64,000 nucleotides of DNA from Selaginella moellendorffii (taxonomy: Eukaryota > Streptophyta > Lycopodiopsida > Selaginellales > Selaginellaceae), in assembly GCF_000143415.4 (NCBI RefSeq), contig NW_003314282.1, forward strand, positions 1,983,697 to 2,047,696, written 5' to 3'. A program made the translations under genes and the position numbers. The stretch's first letter is position 1, and each line of letters starts with the position of its first letter. Shown here in pieces: positions 23,401 through 38,264 of the stretch. The notes beneath the pieces were generated by a model that was not told where the DNA came from, did not search any database, and was given only the letters and a program-made list of their open reading frames with translations.

Positions 23401-25206
23401 TCAGTAGTTGTAGTCCCTGCACAGCCGGTCGATCTTCTCGTCGGTCATCTCGATGGAGCAGCGGACCCGGTGCCAGAAGAAGCGCGACGTGATGATGCTG
23501 CCCAGCGTCGACATCCGCGCCTTGATGATAAACTCGCACACGTAGTCCACCCGCAGCGTCGCAATCTGCTTGAGCATGGTGTAGCCCACCTGCAGCGGCA
23601 CCAGCAGCTCGTTGTAGATGACAAACTGGAGCGGCATGGTCGACTTGCGCGGCACCATGAAGTTGTGGACGAGCGACTTGCCCATGAAATGGCCCTGGTA
23701 GAAGACGGAGCTCTCCACGTAATAGTTGTAGAAGTCGACGGCGCTGTTGAGGTTGCGGTAGCTCACCATGAACATGCCGTAGACGATGCCCTTGTAGAAG
23801 TAGTAGTTCCCGCGGTCCTCCACCTGCTGCATCAACAGCGTGTCCTCGTCCAGCAGCTCGTACATGACGGACACGTCGAATTCGTCGATGCGGAGGTGGG
23901 GGATGCGCGGGCGGAGGTGAAAGTAGAGCGCCAGCAGCACCATGCAGACGAGCAGCGCCAGCGCGGAGAGAATGGTCCCGGCCACGCCCAGAACGTGGCA
24001 CGCCTTTCCGCGGCCGCGGCCCGAGAAGTGGCGGAAGCGCTCCGTTTCCATGAGCCGGAGCACCAGCCACAGCGGCGGGTCTGGGTACACTCGGACGCTG
24101 CTGTGCTTGATGGTGTTGCGCCGCACCCGCTGGACGCCGGGCAGGAAGATGCGCATGCGCGGCTTGCCGGACACCGCGTCGATTGTGGGCAGCAGGAACC
24201 TCACCACCTTTGGTGACTCGAGCGACGCCTTCTTCTTCTCGCCGGGGCCATCGTCGTCGTCGAACCGGACCTTGGCCTTGCTGGGACTGCTGCCGCCACT
24301 GGTGCCGCGGGCGAAACGGACCGACTTCTTCTTCTTGGGTGTGGCTGCGGCGTCGGCGAACCTCACCAGCTTCACTTGGACTTTCTCTTCGTCGTCGTCT
24401 TCTTCTGATTCGTCGAATTCGGGTGCGTGGAATCTCACTGCCCTCTTGGCCGATGTTGCAAGGGGTTTCTCTATCGCTGCAAACCTCAAGGCTCTTGTGC
24501 TCGCCTCTTGAAACTCGTCCTCGTCATCATCCGATACAAGTGTTTCAGTTGCTGCTGCTGCTGCAAACCTCACCAGCTTTGAACTTTCGTTCTTTACAGT
24601 ATCACCATCGGCTGCTGGAGAAGTCGCCACCTCCTGAACGTTTTCGTCATCGTCCTCGCTTTGTGCTGCAAAGCCCACCACCTTTGAGCTCGGCTCGGCC
24701 GCCACCTCCTCCGCTTCCAAAGCATCATAAACCTCTTCTTCTTCGTCTTCTCCTTCTGCTTCTTCGGCATTTTCCACGGGGCGAACTTTGGACTGCTGCG
24801 CAAGATCGATCTTTGCTTCGGAACGTATAGCGGGTGCTGGCCGCGGAAGCAAACTCCAGACCTTGTCATCGTCAACTCCCCACGGGTCACTGTCGGAAGA
24901 ATCAGAAGAAGAAGACGGCGGCTCGTGCTCGGGTACCGTGTGATCTCGTCGATCCACACCAATCTCCGCGGCCTCGGGTATTGTTTGATCGCGTGACCCC
25001 GATCCTCTTTCCAAGACAATCTCCAGCGGCCGCCGCCTCCTTTTGGGGATGGATATGTGCAGCACACTGTCGCGTCCCAGCGTCAAGGTGGCCTGCCCGG
25101 TTGTGGGCATCACAATTCGCCCGTCGTCATCGCTGCCGGAGCCGCCCAGATCAAAGAACTCGTCCCCGTCGTAAGTGATACCTCGCTCCTCGTCTCGGTC
25201 GTCCAT
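23401..25206 (-). CDS. LEA-2/NHL-like membrane protein with RVxF-like repeats
   Basis: The intronless frame gives 601 residues from the first in-frame ATG (MDDRDEERGI). The frame is open further upstream but has no earlier ATG. The N-terminal 370 residues are acidic and low-complexity and contain about eight spaced motifs of the form K/R-x-V-R-F (KVVGF, KLVRF, RALRF, RAVRF, KLVRF, KSVRF, KVRF, KVVRF) between about 24690 and 24190. A transmembrane segment (about 23990-23925) and the phrase FHLRPRIPHLRI lead into a LEA-2-like domain. The C-terminal half is paralogous to 22338-23294. The motif resembles the protein-phosphatase-1 docking site, but this is inference. The gene is transcribed in line with HisG 150 bp upstream. 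Confidence 0.75.
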   Translation of the reverse strand: MDDRDEERGITYDGDEFFDLGGSGSDDDGRIVMPTTGQATLTLGRDSVLHISIPKRRRRPLEIVLERGSGSRDQTIPEAAEIGVDRRDHTVPEHEPPSSSSDSSDSDPWGVDDDKVWSLLPRPAPAIRSEAKIDLAQQSKVRPVENAEEAEGEDEEEEVYDALEAEEVAAEPSSKVVGFAAQSEDDDENVQEVATSPAADGDTVKNESSKLVRFAAAAATETLVSDDDEDEFQEASTRALRFAAIEKPLATSAKRAVRFHAPEFDESEEDDDEEKVQVKLVRFADAAATPKKKKSVRFARGTSGGSSPSKAKVRFDDDDGPGEKKKASLESPKVVRFLLPTIDAVSGKPRMRIFLPGVQRVRRNTIKHSSVRVYPDPPLWLVLRLMETERFRHFSGRGRGKACHVLGVAGTILSALALLVCMVLLALYFHLRPRIPHLRIDEFDVSVMYELLDEDTLLMQQVEDRGNYYFYKGIVYGMFMVSYRNLNSAVDFYNYYVESSVFYQGHFMGKSLVHNFMVPRKSTMPLQFVIYNELLVPLQVGYTMLKQIATLRVDYVCEFIIKARMSTLGSIITSRFFWHRVRCSIEMTDEKIDRLCRDYNY

Positions 25207-25356
25207 GGCAGCCACGCACGCCTGCCCCTGCGAATCCCAGCGTACAAGAACACGGAATATGCCATGAGAAGGCCGCGCCGCATATTCCTTGGGTCTATTT
25301 CCCGCCAAGGCTCTATGCCCCGTTTATTGCGCACAAACAAATGTCTTGTTCTCGAG

Positions 25357-27090
25357 TCACTCTTGCAGGGTGGCGAGCAGCTGCCGCCATCTGGGAGGCT
25401 CCTCGTCGAAGATGTACGTGAGGGGCGAAACAAGGACGCCGCTGCCGCAGATCTGCAGCACCAAGAAAGCTCAGAGACACTGGTTTTGCATGCTTTGAGC
25501 TTTTACCTTTCTCAGCTCGTTCACCGCATCGTAGAGTTGCCTCTTGTGCACACAGATTGCCACCGCGTAGTACTGTACCTTGACACCATCACCAGCATCT
25601 GGAAGGCTATACACCGGACTGATCGTAGGCCCCTGAAAGAAAAGTGAAAGGAAATCATGCGAAAAAAAGTGCTTTTACTCTTTTACCTGGAGGCCCGAGA
25701 GGCGTGTGTGCCGAAGGACAAGCTCGGCAACATGCTCTTGCGACTCCCCACGCATGTTTCCAGTCAGCTACGTTGTTCGTCATAAGGAAACTCAAGACAA
25801 GAAATGCGATTCAAAGCGAAAGAGTTACCAGGAACTGACTCTTGGCTCGCAGGTGAGCTTCCAAGCGCTCCAGCATCTCCCGCGTCACGTCCAGGGCACC
25901 CTTGCGCTTGAGCAACGCTCGCTTGCTCGCAACCAGCACGCCCTGGACAAAACTCGAGCGTGGAGACGAGACTGGTTTGAAAGCAAACATGGAACCTGGC
26001 TTTTGATGAGCGTTCCACCCTCGATTTCCTTGAGGTTGTTCTCTCGCAGCGTCGTCCCGCTGCTGACAAGGTCCAGGATCGCATCAGCCGTTCCCATCTG
26101 ACGAGACAAACGACGGTTTTGTGTTAGAAGGAAGCGCGCAAAGCTTCAACTGGTGGACGTGCTCCGAAATCTTCTTACAGCCGGAGCCGCTTCTAATGCG
26201 CCATCCGCAGTGGAGAGCTGGATGTGCTCCAGTCCCTTGGCTTTCAATAAGCGACTAGCGAGCTGCAAAAAGAGAATTTCTTCTTTGCTATTCAGCGAGA
26301 AACTCATCGTCTTACGTAAGTGAAGCCAGTCACTATTCGCAACGGACGGCTTGACGTCCACTGCGGCATGGCAGCCAAGTCTGAGACGGAGGAAACGTTC
26401 TCAAAGATGCCATACTTGGGAATCTACACAGCACAGCAAGATGATCAGCCACTTGATGGATGGAAAAAACAACCAGGAACTTACGCCGAGGCCGAGATGG
26501 CACTCGCCGAACCCAAGCTGGTCGTGGACGACAACCAAGTCCTCGTTGTCCTGGCCAGAGAAAGAGAAAGGCGCTAAAGACTTGCGAGCGAGCGAACGAG
26601 CGAGCGACACTCACCTGGCCGTGCTCCGCAACCACGTCGTAGCCCACGATTCCCAGATCAATGTCGCCGGCCAGCATCTTCCTCACCACATCCGATTCCC
26701 TCTGGAACCACACTTCCAGGTTTTGGAGCTGGATTACGAACGACCGCACGCACGAGTGAGATTTGCAAAATCACAGGATCGTACATACCTCGGTGATGTC
26801 GGCCACGTACTGGCGAGGATTGGGCTTACACACGGAGAGGTGGCAGTCCTAGACACACGGAAGAACACAAGCCACATTAGAGCCAAGAAACTTAGAAGAA
26901 AACTTGAGACTTTGAGGAGATTGAGGGTCCCTTCGGCCATTCGTCCCTTGCTGGGGAGTCCCAAGCGCACAGTCGTGCGCGAGGAGGAGCCTGAGGAGGA
27001 GGAGGAAGAGGAGGAGACGTCCCAGGGGCCGGACACTCGCTCCACCTGGACCACATTGAAGACGGCGGCCATGGCCACACCTCCTCCCAT
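25357..27090 (-). CDS. HISN1: ATP phosphoribosyltransferase, first step of histidine synthesis
   Basis: It joins ATP and PRPP to form phosphoribosyl-ATP, normally in plastids. About eight exons encode a HisG-family protein. After a Ser-rich N-terminal stretch, likely a plastid transit peptide, come [39 protein letters not shown], and the PRPP-binding region [20 protein letters not shown] with its usual DxxxSGTTL core. A C-terminal regulatory domain of the long form follows ([19 protein letters not shown] ... LLATLQE). The start is the ATG at 27090; another Met lies at 27072. The start codon faces that of the thioredoxin gene across 18 bp. Confidence 0.92.
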
Positions 27091-27094
27091 GATT

Positions 27095-27102
27095 TAGGGT
27101 TT
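27095..27102. promoter_or_regulatory. telo-box between HisG and TRX z starts
   Basis: TAGGGTTT is the plant telo-box, common near transcription starts of housekeeping genes. It fills nearly half of the 18-bp interval between two divergent start codons. Confidence 0.55.
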
Positions 27103-27108
27103 AAACAA

Positions 27109-27746
27109 ATGCTGGACGCCACCACCACCGCTCTCTATGGCCAGCCTCCGCCAGCCTCAGGGCCGCCCGCCAAGCGGAGGATCAAGTACGTCGAGTATGG
27201 CGACTACCGAGTGGTAATGCAATGCTAGTTTCTTCCTCTCATGGGTTGGATTGGAGCTGCATTGCATTGGCGCAGAAGAAGGTGAATGCCCGGGAGCTCG
27301 AGAAGCTCGTCTTTGGCAGCAAAGGCCGGTTGGAATTGCCCGCGGTGGTGGACTTCTACGCAACCTGGTGTGGCCCGTGCATTCCAATGGCTCAAGCGCT
27401 GGAACAAGTAAGCTGTCGAGTTTCATCCTTCCATCGCCCATCTTTTCCTCTCAGCTCGCGGTCGAGTTCTCCAAAAAAGTCCAGTTTCTCAAGGTGGACA
27501 CGGATGAGGAGTACGAGCTCGCCCATCAGCTCCAGGTAAAACTGAAAAAGACACTCTTGCTGGCCAAAAAAATGCGACTTTTATTCTCAGCTGCGAGGAC
27601 TGCCGACGCTGCTGTTTGTGACCAAAAACCTGGACAGGGATCCAGTCGTCCGGACAGAAGGCCTGCTACCTCTCGAGGTGCTCCGGGACATTATTGAGCA
27701 AGAACTGGATGTCCAGAGAGACAAAGTGAGTGAGATCTTCCTGTAA
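27109..27746 (+). CDS. plastid-type thioredoxin, TRX z/CITRX-like
   Basis: This is a disulfide reductase of the thioredoxin fold. Four exons give about 157 residues. The N-terminus (to about residue 35) is short for a transit peptide. The fold follows with KKVNARELEKLVFGS, the active site VVDFYATWCGPC (residues C-G-P-C, about 27364-27381), VDTDEEYELAHQL, and RGLPTLLF with the cis-Pro. These phrases resemble TRX z/CITRX, which works with the plastid-encoded RNA polymerase and plastid kinases. The last exon runs to TAA at 27744-27746. Its stop lies 36 bp from the stop of the convergent COQ8-like gene, and its start is 18 bp from HisG. Confidence 0.85.
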
Positions 27747-27782
27747 AATGGAATGGAATACACGCACACGCACCTCATCTCG

Positions 27783-29879
27783 TTAGCCTGCCACGGCTTC
27801 CACTGCCGTAGCATGCTTGTGGTAGACGTCGAGTAGCATTCTCCTGCAGTGCACCACTGCCCCGAGCTTGATGCATGCCAGAAACGCTCCAGACAACTTC
27901 CTGTGGAGGCTATAGGCCTCGTCGGGTGGTGGCTTCAAGCGATGTCTCAGCATCGTTGCCCCCAGCGCGGAGACGCGGGACGTGAGATTTGAACTGCGGA
28001 AGTCGTAGCCTCCATCCTCTGAAAACGGCAGGCCGACCACAAACGCTGCCTCCGTGTGTGCATCCAGCATCACGTCTGCTTCCTCGCCGGTTAAGAAGCC
28101 AAGCTTGATGGACATGTCCACGACTTTGCCCCGGTCTCTGTTGGCACACGCCATAACCTGATGCGCTACTCTGTTAGTAGGATAGGAGAACGAAATGCAG
28201 TCCTGGATTACCATTTGTAAGTAGTCGTCTACGAAGCGTTTTGGATAGTGTCGAGCAGCACCAAAATCTATCAAGTTGATCCGTTTCGAACCCTCATCGT
28301 ATAAGAAGTTGCTCCAGTTTGGATCCGTCTGGGAAGACAACAGTTAAATAAGTTAGAAACAGGAGGGGAAGAAAAAGTAGGCTTGCCTGCATGAAGCGAA
28401 ACTCAAACAGCTCCCTCAAGGTCAGGTTCAAAAGCTGACTGGCTACGTGGTTCCGAACGCTCTGCTCCATCGTCGCAACCTTATCGATCGAAACACCTGC
28501 AAATAAGGAGTGTGAGCTTTCCAAACTACATGCTTTGTCTGCACCTGGCACGAACTCAGTTGTCAACACGCGCTTGCTGCTCAACTCGTCATACACGACG
28601 GGAACATAAAACTCCTGCTCGCCTGCTAGCAACTCCTTGAACTTTTTCTGACTTGCTGCTTCCACATAGTAGTCGCATTCCAACGCCAGCTCAGATTTCG
28701 CAACCTATATACACTAAGGCTCAAGCGATCCTGTAAAGCGTTCCTGTTTATCCAAATCTCACCTTGATAGCCTGGTCAAGGTACAAACCCCGGGGTAAAA
28801 GATTGGTGCGCTCCAGCAGCCATTTGACATTGTCTATGTCACTGTCAATGCTCTTGGCAACGCCAGGATATTGTATCTTCATCACCGCCAGCTGACCTCC
28901 TTTTAACGTTGCTCGGTGGACCTGATGCGAGAAAGCAATGGGACAAGAAAAGAATGACAATAGTCGCACCTGTCCAATGCTTGCAGCAGCCATAGGCTGA
29001 TCATCGAAAATTTGTAAACGTTCTCTCCACTCCGGCCCGAGCTCAGCGACAAGCACCTCATGCAACTGCTGCTTGGGCATAACATCAGCACCTTGACGAA
29101 CAGTCTCGAGAGCAGCCAAAATCTATAGCAAAAGAAGGAAAAGAGAGTTAATGAGCACTCACAAGCACTGCAGGGCCCTTTTGCAAATTACCACCAAGAA
29201 ACTACCGGTGCAGGAATGATCGTCTCGTCCTGGATGCTAAGCATCTGTCCGAGCTTGAGAGCTGCCCCGCGCATCCGGCACAGGCCAAGAGCAAGACGCT
29301 CGGCATTCTTGTCGCTCAGGAACGGGGAGAGCAGCGCATCGCCACCGGATTGCCCCTGGCCCGACCACGCTCGTTTCACGGATTCCTGGACAGTGCCCCA
29401 TGCAAGCCCAGCTCCCATTCCAGCAAAGCTGTCACAGAGGAAAGTTTAGTTGTTCTTTTGGATAGAAACTAGACTCACCCCATGATCCTGCCCATGGGCG
29501 TCGATGGGACGCGCCTCTCTCGCGGCTTCCTCACCTTGCGGGCGGGCTTGAACTGGGAGAGATGCTCGTTACCGGCTGTTAGCGGCGGCGGCGGTGGCGG
29601 CAGTGGCGGAGGTGGCGGTGGCGCCACTGAAATTCTCTCACCGTCCACCGCATCGATGGGCTTCTGCTTCGATTCTACTCGTACCTCAGCTTGCGGGCGT
29701 GGCGATTGGTGATGATGCGATGCCACAGGCGCCGCGATGGCGTGATGGATGCGGCCCCTGGTCAATCCGGCGAGATCAGTGAGCGAGACGAGCAAGGAGG
29801 AGGAGGATCTGGCGGAGGTGAGGAGCTCGCGCGCCACCAATGCGCAGCCCAGCGCCAGCTTGGCCGCATCCTGCAACAT
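27783..29879 (-). CDS. COQ8/ADCK3-like ABC1 atypical kinase
   Basis: This is a UbiB-family atypical kinase/ATPase. COQ8 members support ubiquinone biosynthesis in mitochondria. About six or more exons. The family signatures are all present: the KxGQ helix ([16 protein letters not shown]), the Ala-rich nucleotide loop ([12 protein letters not shown]), [10 protein letters not shown] with the Lys, [18 protein letters not shown] in the catalytic loop, and LIDFGAAR as the metal-binding DFG. The N-terminal part has a run of Pro ([14 protein letters not shown]) and is poorly conserved. COQ8 is favoured over plastid ABC1K proteins by the KxGQ context and the ending. Start 29879 is the first ATG of a long open first exon. 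Confidence 0.88.
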
Positions 29880-30015
29880 TCGTTCGTGCCCTAGCCTAGA
29901 CCTAAAAATTCACGCCCAGGCAAAGGGCAAAAAGAAACCCCAAGGGAAAAAAATTTAAGAGGAAAGGTCGGGAAGAGAACGCGGCGTTTATAGGCCAAGC
30001 TAAGGCTCCGATTTT

Positions 30016-30023
30016 TAGGGTTT
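30016..30023. promoter_or_regulatory. telo-box upstream of cullin-1
   Basis: TAGGGTTT, in the 309-bp divergent interval between COQ8-like and cullin-1. A second copy lies at 30167-30174. Confidence 0.5.
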
Positions 30024-30166
30024 GTGGCGGAAGGAGGGAAGAGGGCTCAAGCTGCTGCGTGGTTGCGCCGAGCTTGGCGGCGCATGGAGCAGCGAAGAAT
30101 TGGAGATCCGCGACTGTAAGCTGCGGCGCAGGCGCTTGGCTCCTTAGGTCGTCCGGCGGGGCATTG

Positions 30167-30174
30167 TAGGGTTT
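30167..30174. promoter_or_regulatory. telo-box just before the cullin-1 start
   Basis: TAGGGTTT ends 14 bp before the cullin-1 ATG, a position typical of a 5' leader element. Confidence 0.5.
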
Positions 30175-30188
30175 TAGGCTCGGCAGCC

Positions 30189-33329
<3,141 letters not shown>

Positions 33330-33567
33330 GGCTGTTGATAAAAATCGCGTGTATTCATTTTGGATGGTTTTTTCTTCTTTTTCCTCTTTTCTTGACTATA
33401 AAAATCGACGACTTTACACGCTATCGTAATGAAGGAAGAAGTCTTTAAAGAAGCAACAAAATAAAAAGACATGGGAGAAAACCGTAGGATTCGAGTGGCG
33501 AGCTAGCCAACGTCCATCCTATAAATTATTGTACAAGGAATCGTAACTAGCTGCTTGCGGTACCTTC

Positions 33568-36500
33568 TCAGCCTCTCTGGAGCTCCATACGGTTTACTGC
33601 AGTGAGAGGAATCCTGGTTTCCCGCTTGGCTGCTTCCAAGGATGTGAATGCTTTCGCGCCTTCTTTTGCCATGGCATTTTCTTGCCTTGGATGCTTCCTG
33701 GGGCTGTGCTTGTCTTGAAACTCCTGCAGCAGGACATCCGAGTGTGGTGCTCGTAGTTGCTGAATGCACGCGCTCGTAGGAATCTCGATTGAACGCTTTC
33801 TTGGTGTCGTACACGTCGGTTGATCCTCCTGCCAAGCAGAGAGTCAGTTGTTAGTTAACAAGCTCAGGACGTACACAAGTGTACCTTATATCTGCTTGAC
33901 AGATACGTGTCCGCGGTGCCCGTTATTTCTTCCACGCTCTTGGTGTGCTCCATTTCCATGTCTTTCAGCTGTCGGCAATGCGATCCAATATGCGATTGGA
34001 CACTCAAGAGCACCTCATGCTCAGTGGCATGGACATCTGTATATACCAAGAGTTAAAAGAATGTACCTGGCAGCTAGCTACACAGGGAGGAAGAAGCTTA
34101 CTGTTGGTATGCGTCGAAATGGATCCTATCTCCGACGACACTTCTTCTTGCGCCAACATGTTTGCGGCGCCCAAGGTTGTCGAGAATAGACACTCCGATT
34201 TGTGCGCTTCCCTGAAACAAACGTAGATATTACCATGCACAGGAAGCGTTGAATGGCAAAACGAACTCGAATATTGCAGCAACCACAGGAACGTTGTTTT
34301 CTCCAAGAACTCGCAAAGAGCCCAAGGACGATTTCCATTTGTCTGCGGCAACACCGGTATCTTTGACACTGGGAACAAGGAGATCAGCTCAGCGCAAGTA
34401 TGTTCAACGCAAATGTACCTTTGCTGAAGAAGCTCCTCCATGTGACAGTGTCTGGCTGCCAGCAAAGCAGACGCATCACGTGCATTGACATCAGCTTCCT
34501 TTACAAAGATGTTAAGACGGTCCTCTGTATGAGAAACGGCCACTTGAGTGTCAAGAACACTTTTGCGTATGCATTGTGTATCCTTTGCAGAAGCCTCCAT
34601 CAAAGAGTTGATCCGCTCAGCCACCTACACCACGAAAGTAAATAAAACTAAAGCTATCAAAGATTATACTGGACATTACCATTTTCTTACTTCGATCCAT
34701 AACACTAACCAGCAAGGTGCTGATTTCGTCTTGCAGGTGTTTCTCTTCTCTTTTAGACATTTCCTGTCGTAAGAAGTTAAATCAGATCGATCTTATGCAT
34801 AAATGCTCAACGCACCTGATACTCGAGTGAAAGGCCAGAAAGAAGCTCATGGCGAGTCTTATGAGTTTCATCAATCATACGACCCATTTCAGTAACATCT
34901 TCTCTCAACTTCCCACAAAACTCCACCATCAGAGTCAGGACCGCGCTTGCAGCTTCTGCATTGTGACGGCAGCTCTGCGCAGCAGATAGTTAACTCAAGA
35001 TCATTCTAATAAGGTGAACACAGACCTCTCTTTGCTGCTGTGCAAACAAAGCCAGTTCACGCTGCTGCTCAGAAAGATGCGATTCGAACATTTCCAGAGT
35101 TCCATCGGCTTGTGAAGCAACGGCAGAAAGTAGCTGAAACACGAACACAAAATATAAAACAAGTAAAAAGAAAAACGTTCTCACATCTGAAGTAGAAGCG
35201 TAATGAGTTGAAACAGCTGTCTGAATCTTGTCCAAAGTATGAACGGCATCTTGCTGGTGTTCTCCAACAATACCATGAACAGACTGAAGTCTAGAACAAC
35301 AGGTTCTCTTCAAGCCTTCCAACCTCTCTTTCAAATCGTCAACATTCTAGAAACACAGAAACGAAAATCAAAATCAATGCGGAACCAAAATAACAGCCGC
35401 ACCTCATTCCTGGAAGACATAAAACTTCCCAGTTGTTGTTCAAGCGCTTGCAATTGCTTTTGCTGCTGAGACAAAAATGTGCCTAATGAACAATTTAGGG
35501 ACTGAAGGTGCACAGAAAGCTCTTCACGAAACGTCCCGACTAGTTTTTTGTTGTACGACTCCAAACTGCCCTTTCTCTCTGAACAAAGTATAACGATGGT
35601 GATACCCAATAAACTTGCAACCAACACACCTATTTTTTGGAATAAACCGTCAATCTCCTTAGCTGCAGTTTCTAAGTCGCCACAAAGCTTGCACGCTTGT
35701 TCGACCAGAACAGTCTCTGCAGCAGAAAGTTTGTGCAACTATTAAATTCGAAAATACAACAAACCTGCATCCTGTTGCCGAGAAATGACAAATTCACGAC
35801 CATGAACTGCGTAAAGGGTTTGCCTAAGATTTTCTTTTGTCGTCGAAAGAGTTTCGACAGTTTCCTCAAGTGTAGCCTGAAAGCCACGAATATTGAAGTG
35901 TATATAGCAATAAGAACAAAAATCAAACCTGCGTCTCGTCAAGCTTTGCTTGTAGTTCGGTGTTGTGCTGTTGCCTTCGTTCACATAACTCTTGAATCTC
36001 ATCTAGATGCTGTAGCAAAGAAAAACACATATTATGTCGGAAATACAGGTCATTTTTACCTTGTCTTTCGTTTCAATCTCGTACTCCATATGTTCAATAC
36101 GCTCTGTCATTGCCTGACAAGAAACTCTTCTAGAAGGCATGAAGGTTGAGTCAAAAATCATACCTTCTTGTCAGCTTCGTCTTGATAGTAGCGTTCACGA
36201 GGCACATAGATGCCATTTTTCTCCCGAGCAGCATAAACCTCTGCTCCATAAATCAGTAAACACATAAGAGAAAAACAAAACCCCACCTGATTTCAGTCTT
36301 TCAATTTCTCCATAGAGGTCCTTTATCAGTGCAGACTTCATCATCTTTTGATTAACCTATGCCAAGAGAAGAGATCGGAATTGCGGTAACATTTTACAAT
36401 GCTCGTACCTCTGGTTTGTTCCTGATGTTCTTAGCTCGATGAGCATAATCCAACGTGCTGAGTGTTTCCTCTAGGCAGTGCACAGACGGAGATACGGTGG

Positions 36501-37879
36501 CAATAATGCACGTTTTTGTTCTGCCGCCCAAAGAGTCTCGTAAAAGCCTCGTGAGCTTACTGTCCCTGTTCAAACCACCATTATATTTAGCAAAGCAGTA
36601 AGTACGGTTCTTCGTTTCTTCGTAGTCAGTCACTAACCTGTATGGAATGTGGCCGAGATGTTCAACAAGGGCAGTTATGACCCGTCCAAGCGTCAGTAGA
36701 CTCTTATTGATTTCTCCGGCTTCTCTAGCACGCCCCTGACAACAAACCATGGGAGTCATGTCATGATCACTGACTAGAGCCACACTCACCTCCCTAGCTC
36801 CAGAGCGGCAAATATTCTCTGAGCCAGCCAAGTCGACTAAGTTCAGCTTGCCACATTTTATTAACTCCTCGCCTTCAGGTGTTGCTTCTTTGATATGAAT
36901 CGTGATTGAAAATATGGAATGTGAACGGCTGCAACAACACAAAGAATACAGGTTCGTACTTAGCCAGATCCTTCTAGGGGCGTACCTCGATTGCTTGTTT
37001 AGAAGCGTTTCTGCTGTTCGCCTTTTAGAAGATCCCCGATCAAGAAGGCTGTAAATTTCGTTTGCACTGGTCACGATTTCCTCTTCAAGACCCCGGACAA
37101 GTACTCCTCCCTTCCCGTCCTCCATCAGAGCCAAAGGCTTTTTCTGCTTCTCGTCTCCCATCACCTTCGAAAGCTCCTCAGGTGCGAGCAAGTCTGTGAT
37201 TTCTTCGTTGTAAAGTTCCAGAAACGTGACTTTGACACTGTACTCGGCATTCTGGCTTTCTAGCGTGTCAAAGATTTGTTGAACCGCTCTTGGAATAACT
37301 CCAGCTTCAGAAGGGAGTTCCCCGCTCTGGAACCATAAAGATGAGATAGGACATTCTAGATAAGAAAGGCATCGATATTCATACCTTGGGTTTTCTTCCT
37401 GCTCCCTCCATAGTGTAAGTTTTCCCCGTTCCGGTCTGTCCATACGCAAAAATGGTACAGTTGAAGCCTTCGAGAACTTCGTTCACAATGGGAATGATTG
37501 CTTGATCATACAAATCGCGCTGCTGAGAAGAAGGACCAAAGACCTGCACTTACGTGGGTTTGAGCTTTCCTCGCGGCGGAAGAGCAAAGAGGGAAAAAAG
37601 AAAAGAGAGAAAGGGACGAGGTACCTTGTCAAATGTGAATGTCCTGTCAATTTGCTTGCTGGCGATGTTCTGGTACACAGTGACCTCGCGGCGTTGGTCG
37701 TGGCAAGAGATGACTTGGGGCGCATTCGCCTTGATCTCGTCGTCATTGAAGGGCCTGGAGTAGCAAGAGCAGAGAGATGGGCAGCGGCGGAGGCCAGATC
37801 AAGCATTCTCTTACCTGCATCGCAGTAGAACCTGGACATTGACGCCCTTGTCCTTGTCTTTCTCGTGGCGGCCCGCCAT
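33568..37879 (-). CDS. kinesin-5 (BimC/Eg5 family) motor
   Basis: This is a plus-end microtubule motor that crosslinks and slides spindle microtubules. It starts [23 protein letters not shown]. The motor has the P-loop [13 protein letters not shown] (about 37445-37405), switch I NKQSSRSHSIF, switch [10 protein letters not shown], and [16 protein letters not shown]. The neck and coiled coil follow ([23 protein letters not shown], typical of kinesin-5), then many small exons of coiled coil. The last exon uses the frame ending [15 protein letters not shown], which matches the plant kinesin-5 tail better than the longer frame that ends at 33503. It contains [12 protein letters not shown] in place of the usual BimC box. 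Upstream sequence is open to 37993 but lacks conservation. Confidence 0.92.
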
Positions 37880-38264
37880 GGCCGACGGCGAGAAGCTTGC
37901 GATCCTGCTCGCCACAGCTGCGTCGATCGATGGATGCCCTAACCTAGACAGCCACGAGCAAGACACCACTTTCCCGCTTCTCCGCCTCGCCAAAGCTTTT
38001 AGGCTATCAGGGCTCCAACGGAAAGAAATATTTCAAACGATTGGGGCTAAAGTGTGTCGAACCCGTGACCTATGGGCGCATTTTAGGGCATGGCTTCCTC
38101 CTTGTGTGCTCCAAGGGCGGTAGCAGTCAAGGGGAGCGCGGGCGAGGCATGGGCGAATGCGTCAATCCTTCACCAAATGCGGTGCAATGCCGGCATCGCA
38201 CCACGGATTTCCGGCTCCTTCGACGGCAAAACAGGGAGATCGGGCGATCCGTTGTGGTGAAGAG

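Noticed and set aside
23159-24216. Long frames of 303 codons (minus) and 248 codons (plus) over the LEA-like gene
   Set aside because: They overlap the recognised 601-residue frame in other phases, with biased composition and no domain.
23401-25308. Start of the LEA-like protein at 25308
   Set aside because: That codon is TTG; the first in-frame ATG is at 25206.
33503-33835. Longer minus-strand frame at the kinesin end (ending RMDVG)
   Set aside because: The alternative frame ending [15 protein letters not shown] matches the kinesin-5 tail and follows the splice phase better.
37879-37993. Upstream Met at 37993 as the kinesin-5 start
   Set aside because: The extension has no similarity to kinesin-5 N-termini, whereas [15 protein letters not shown] at 37879 does.
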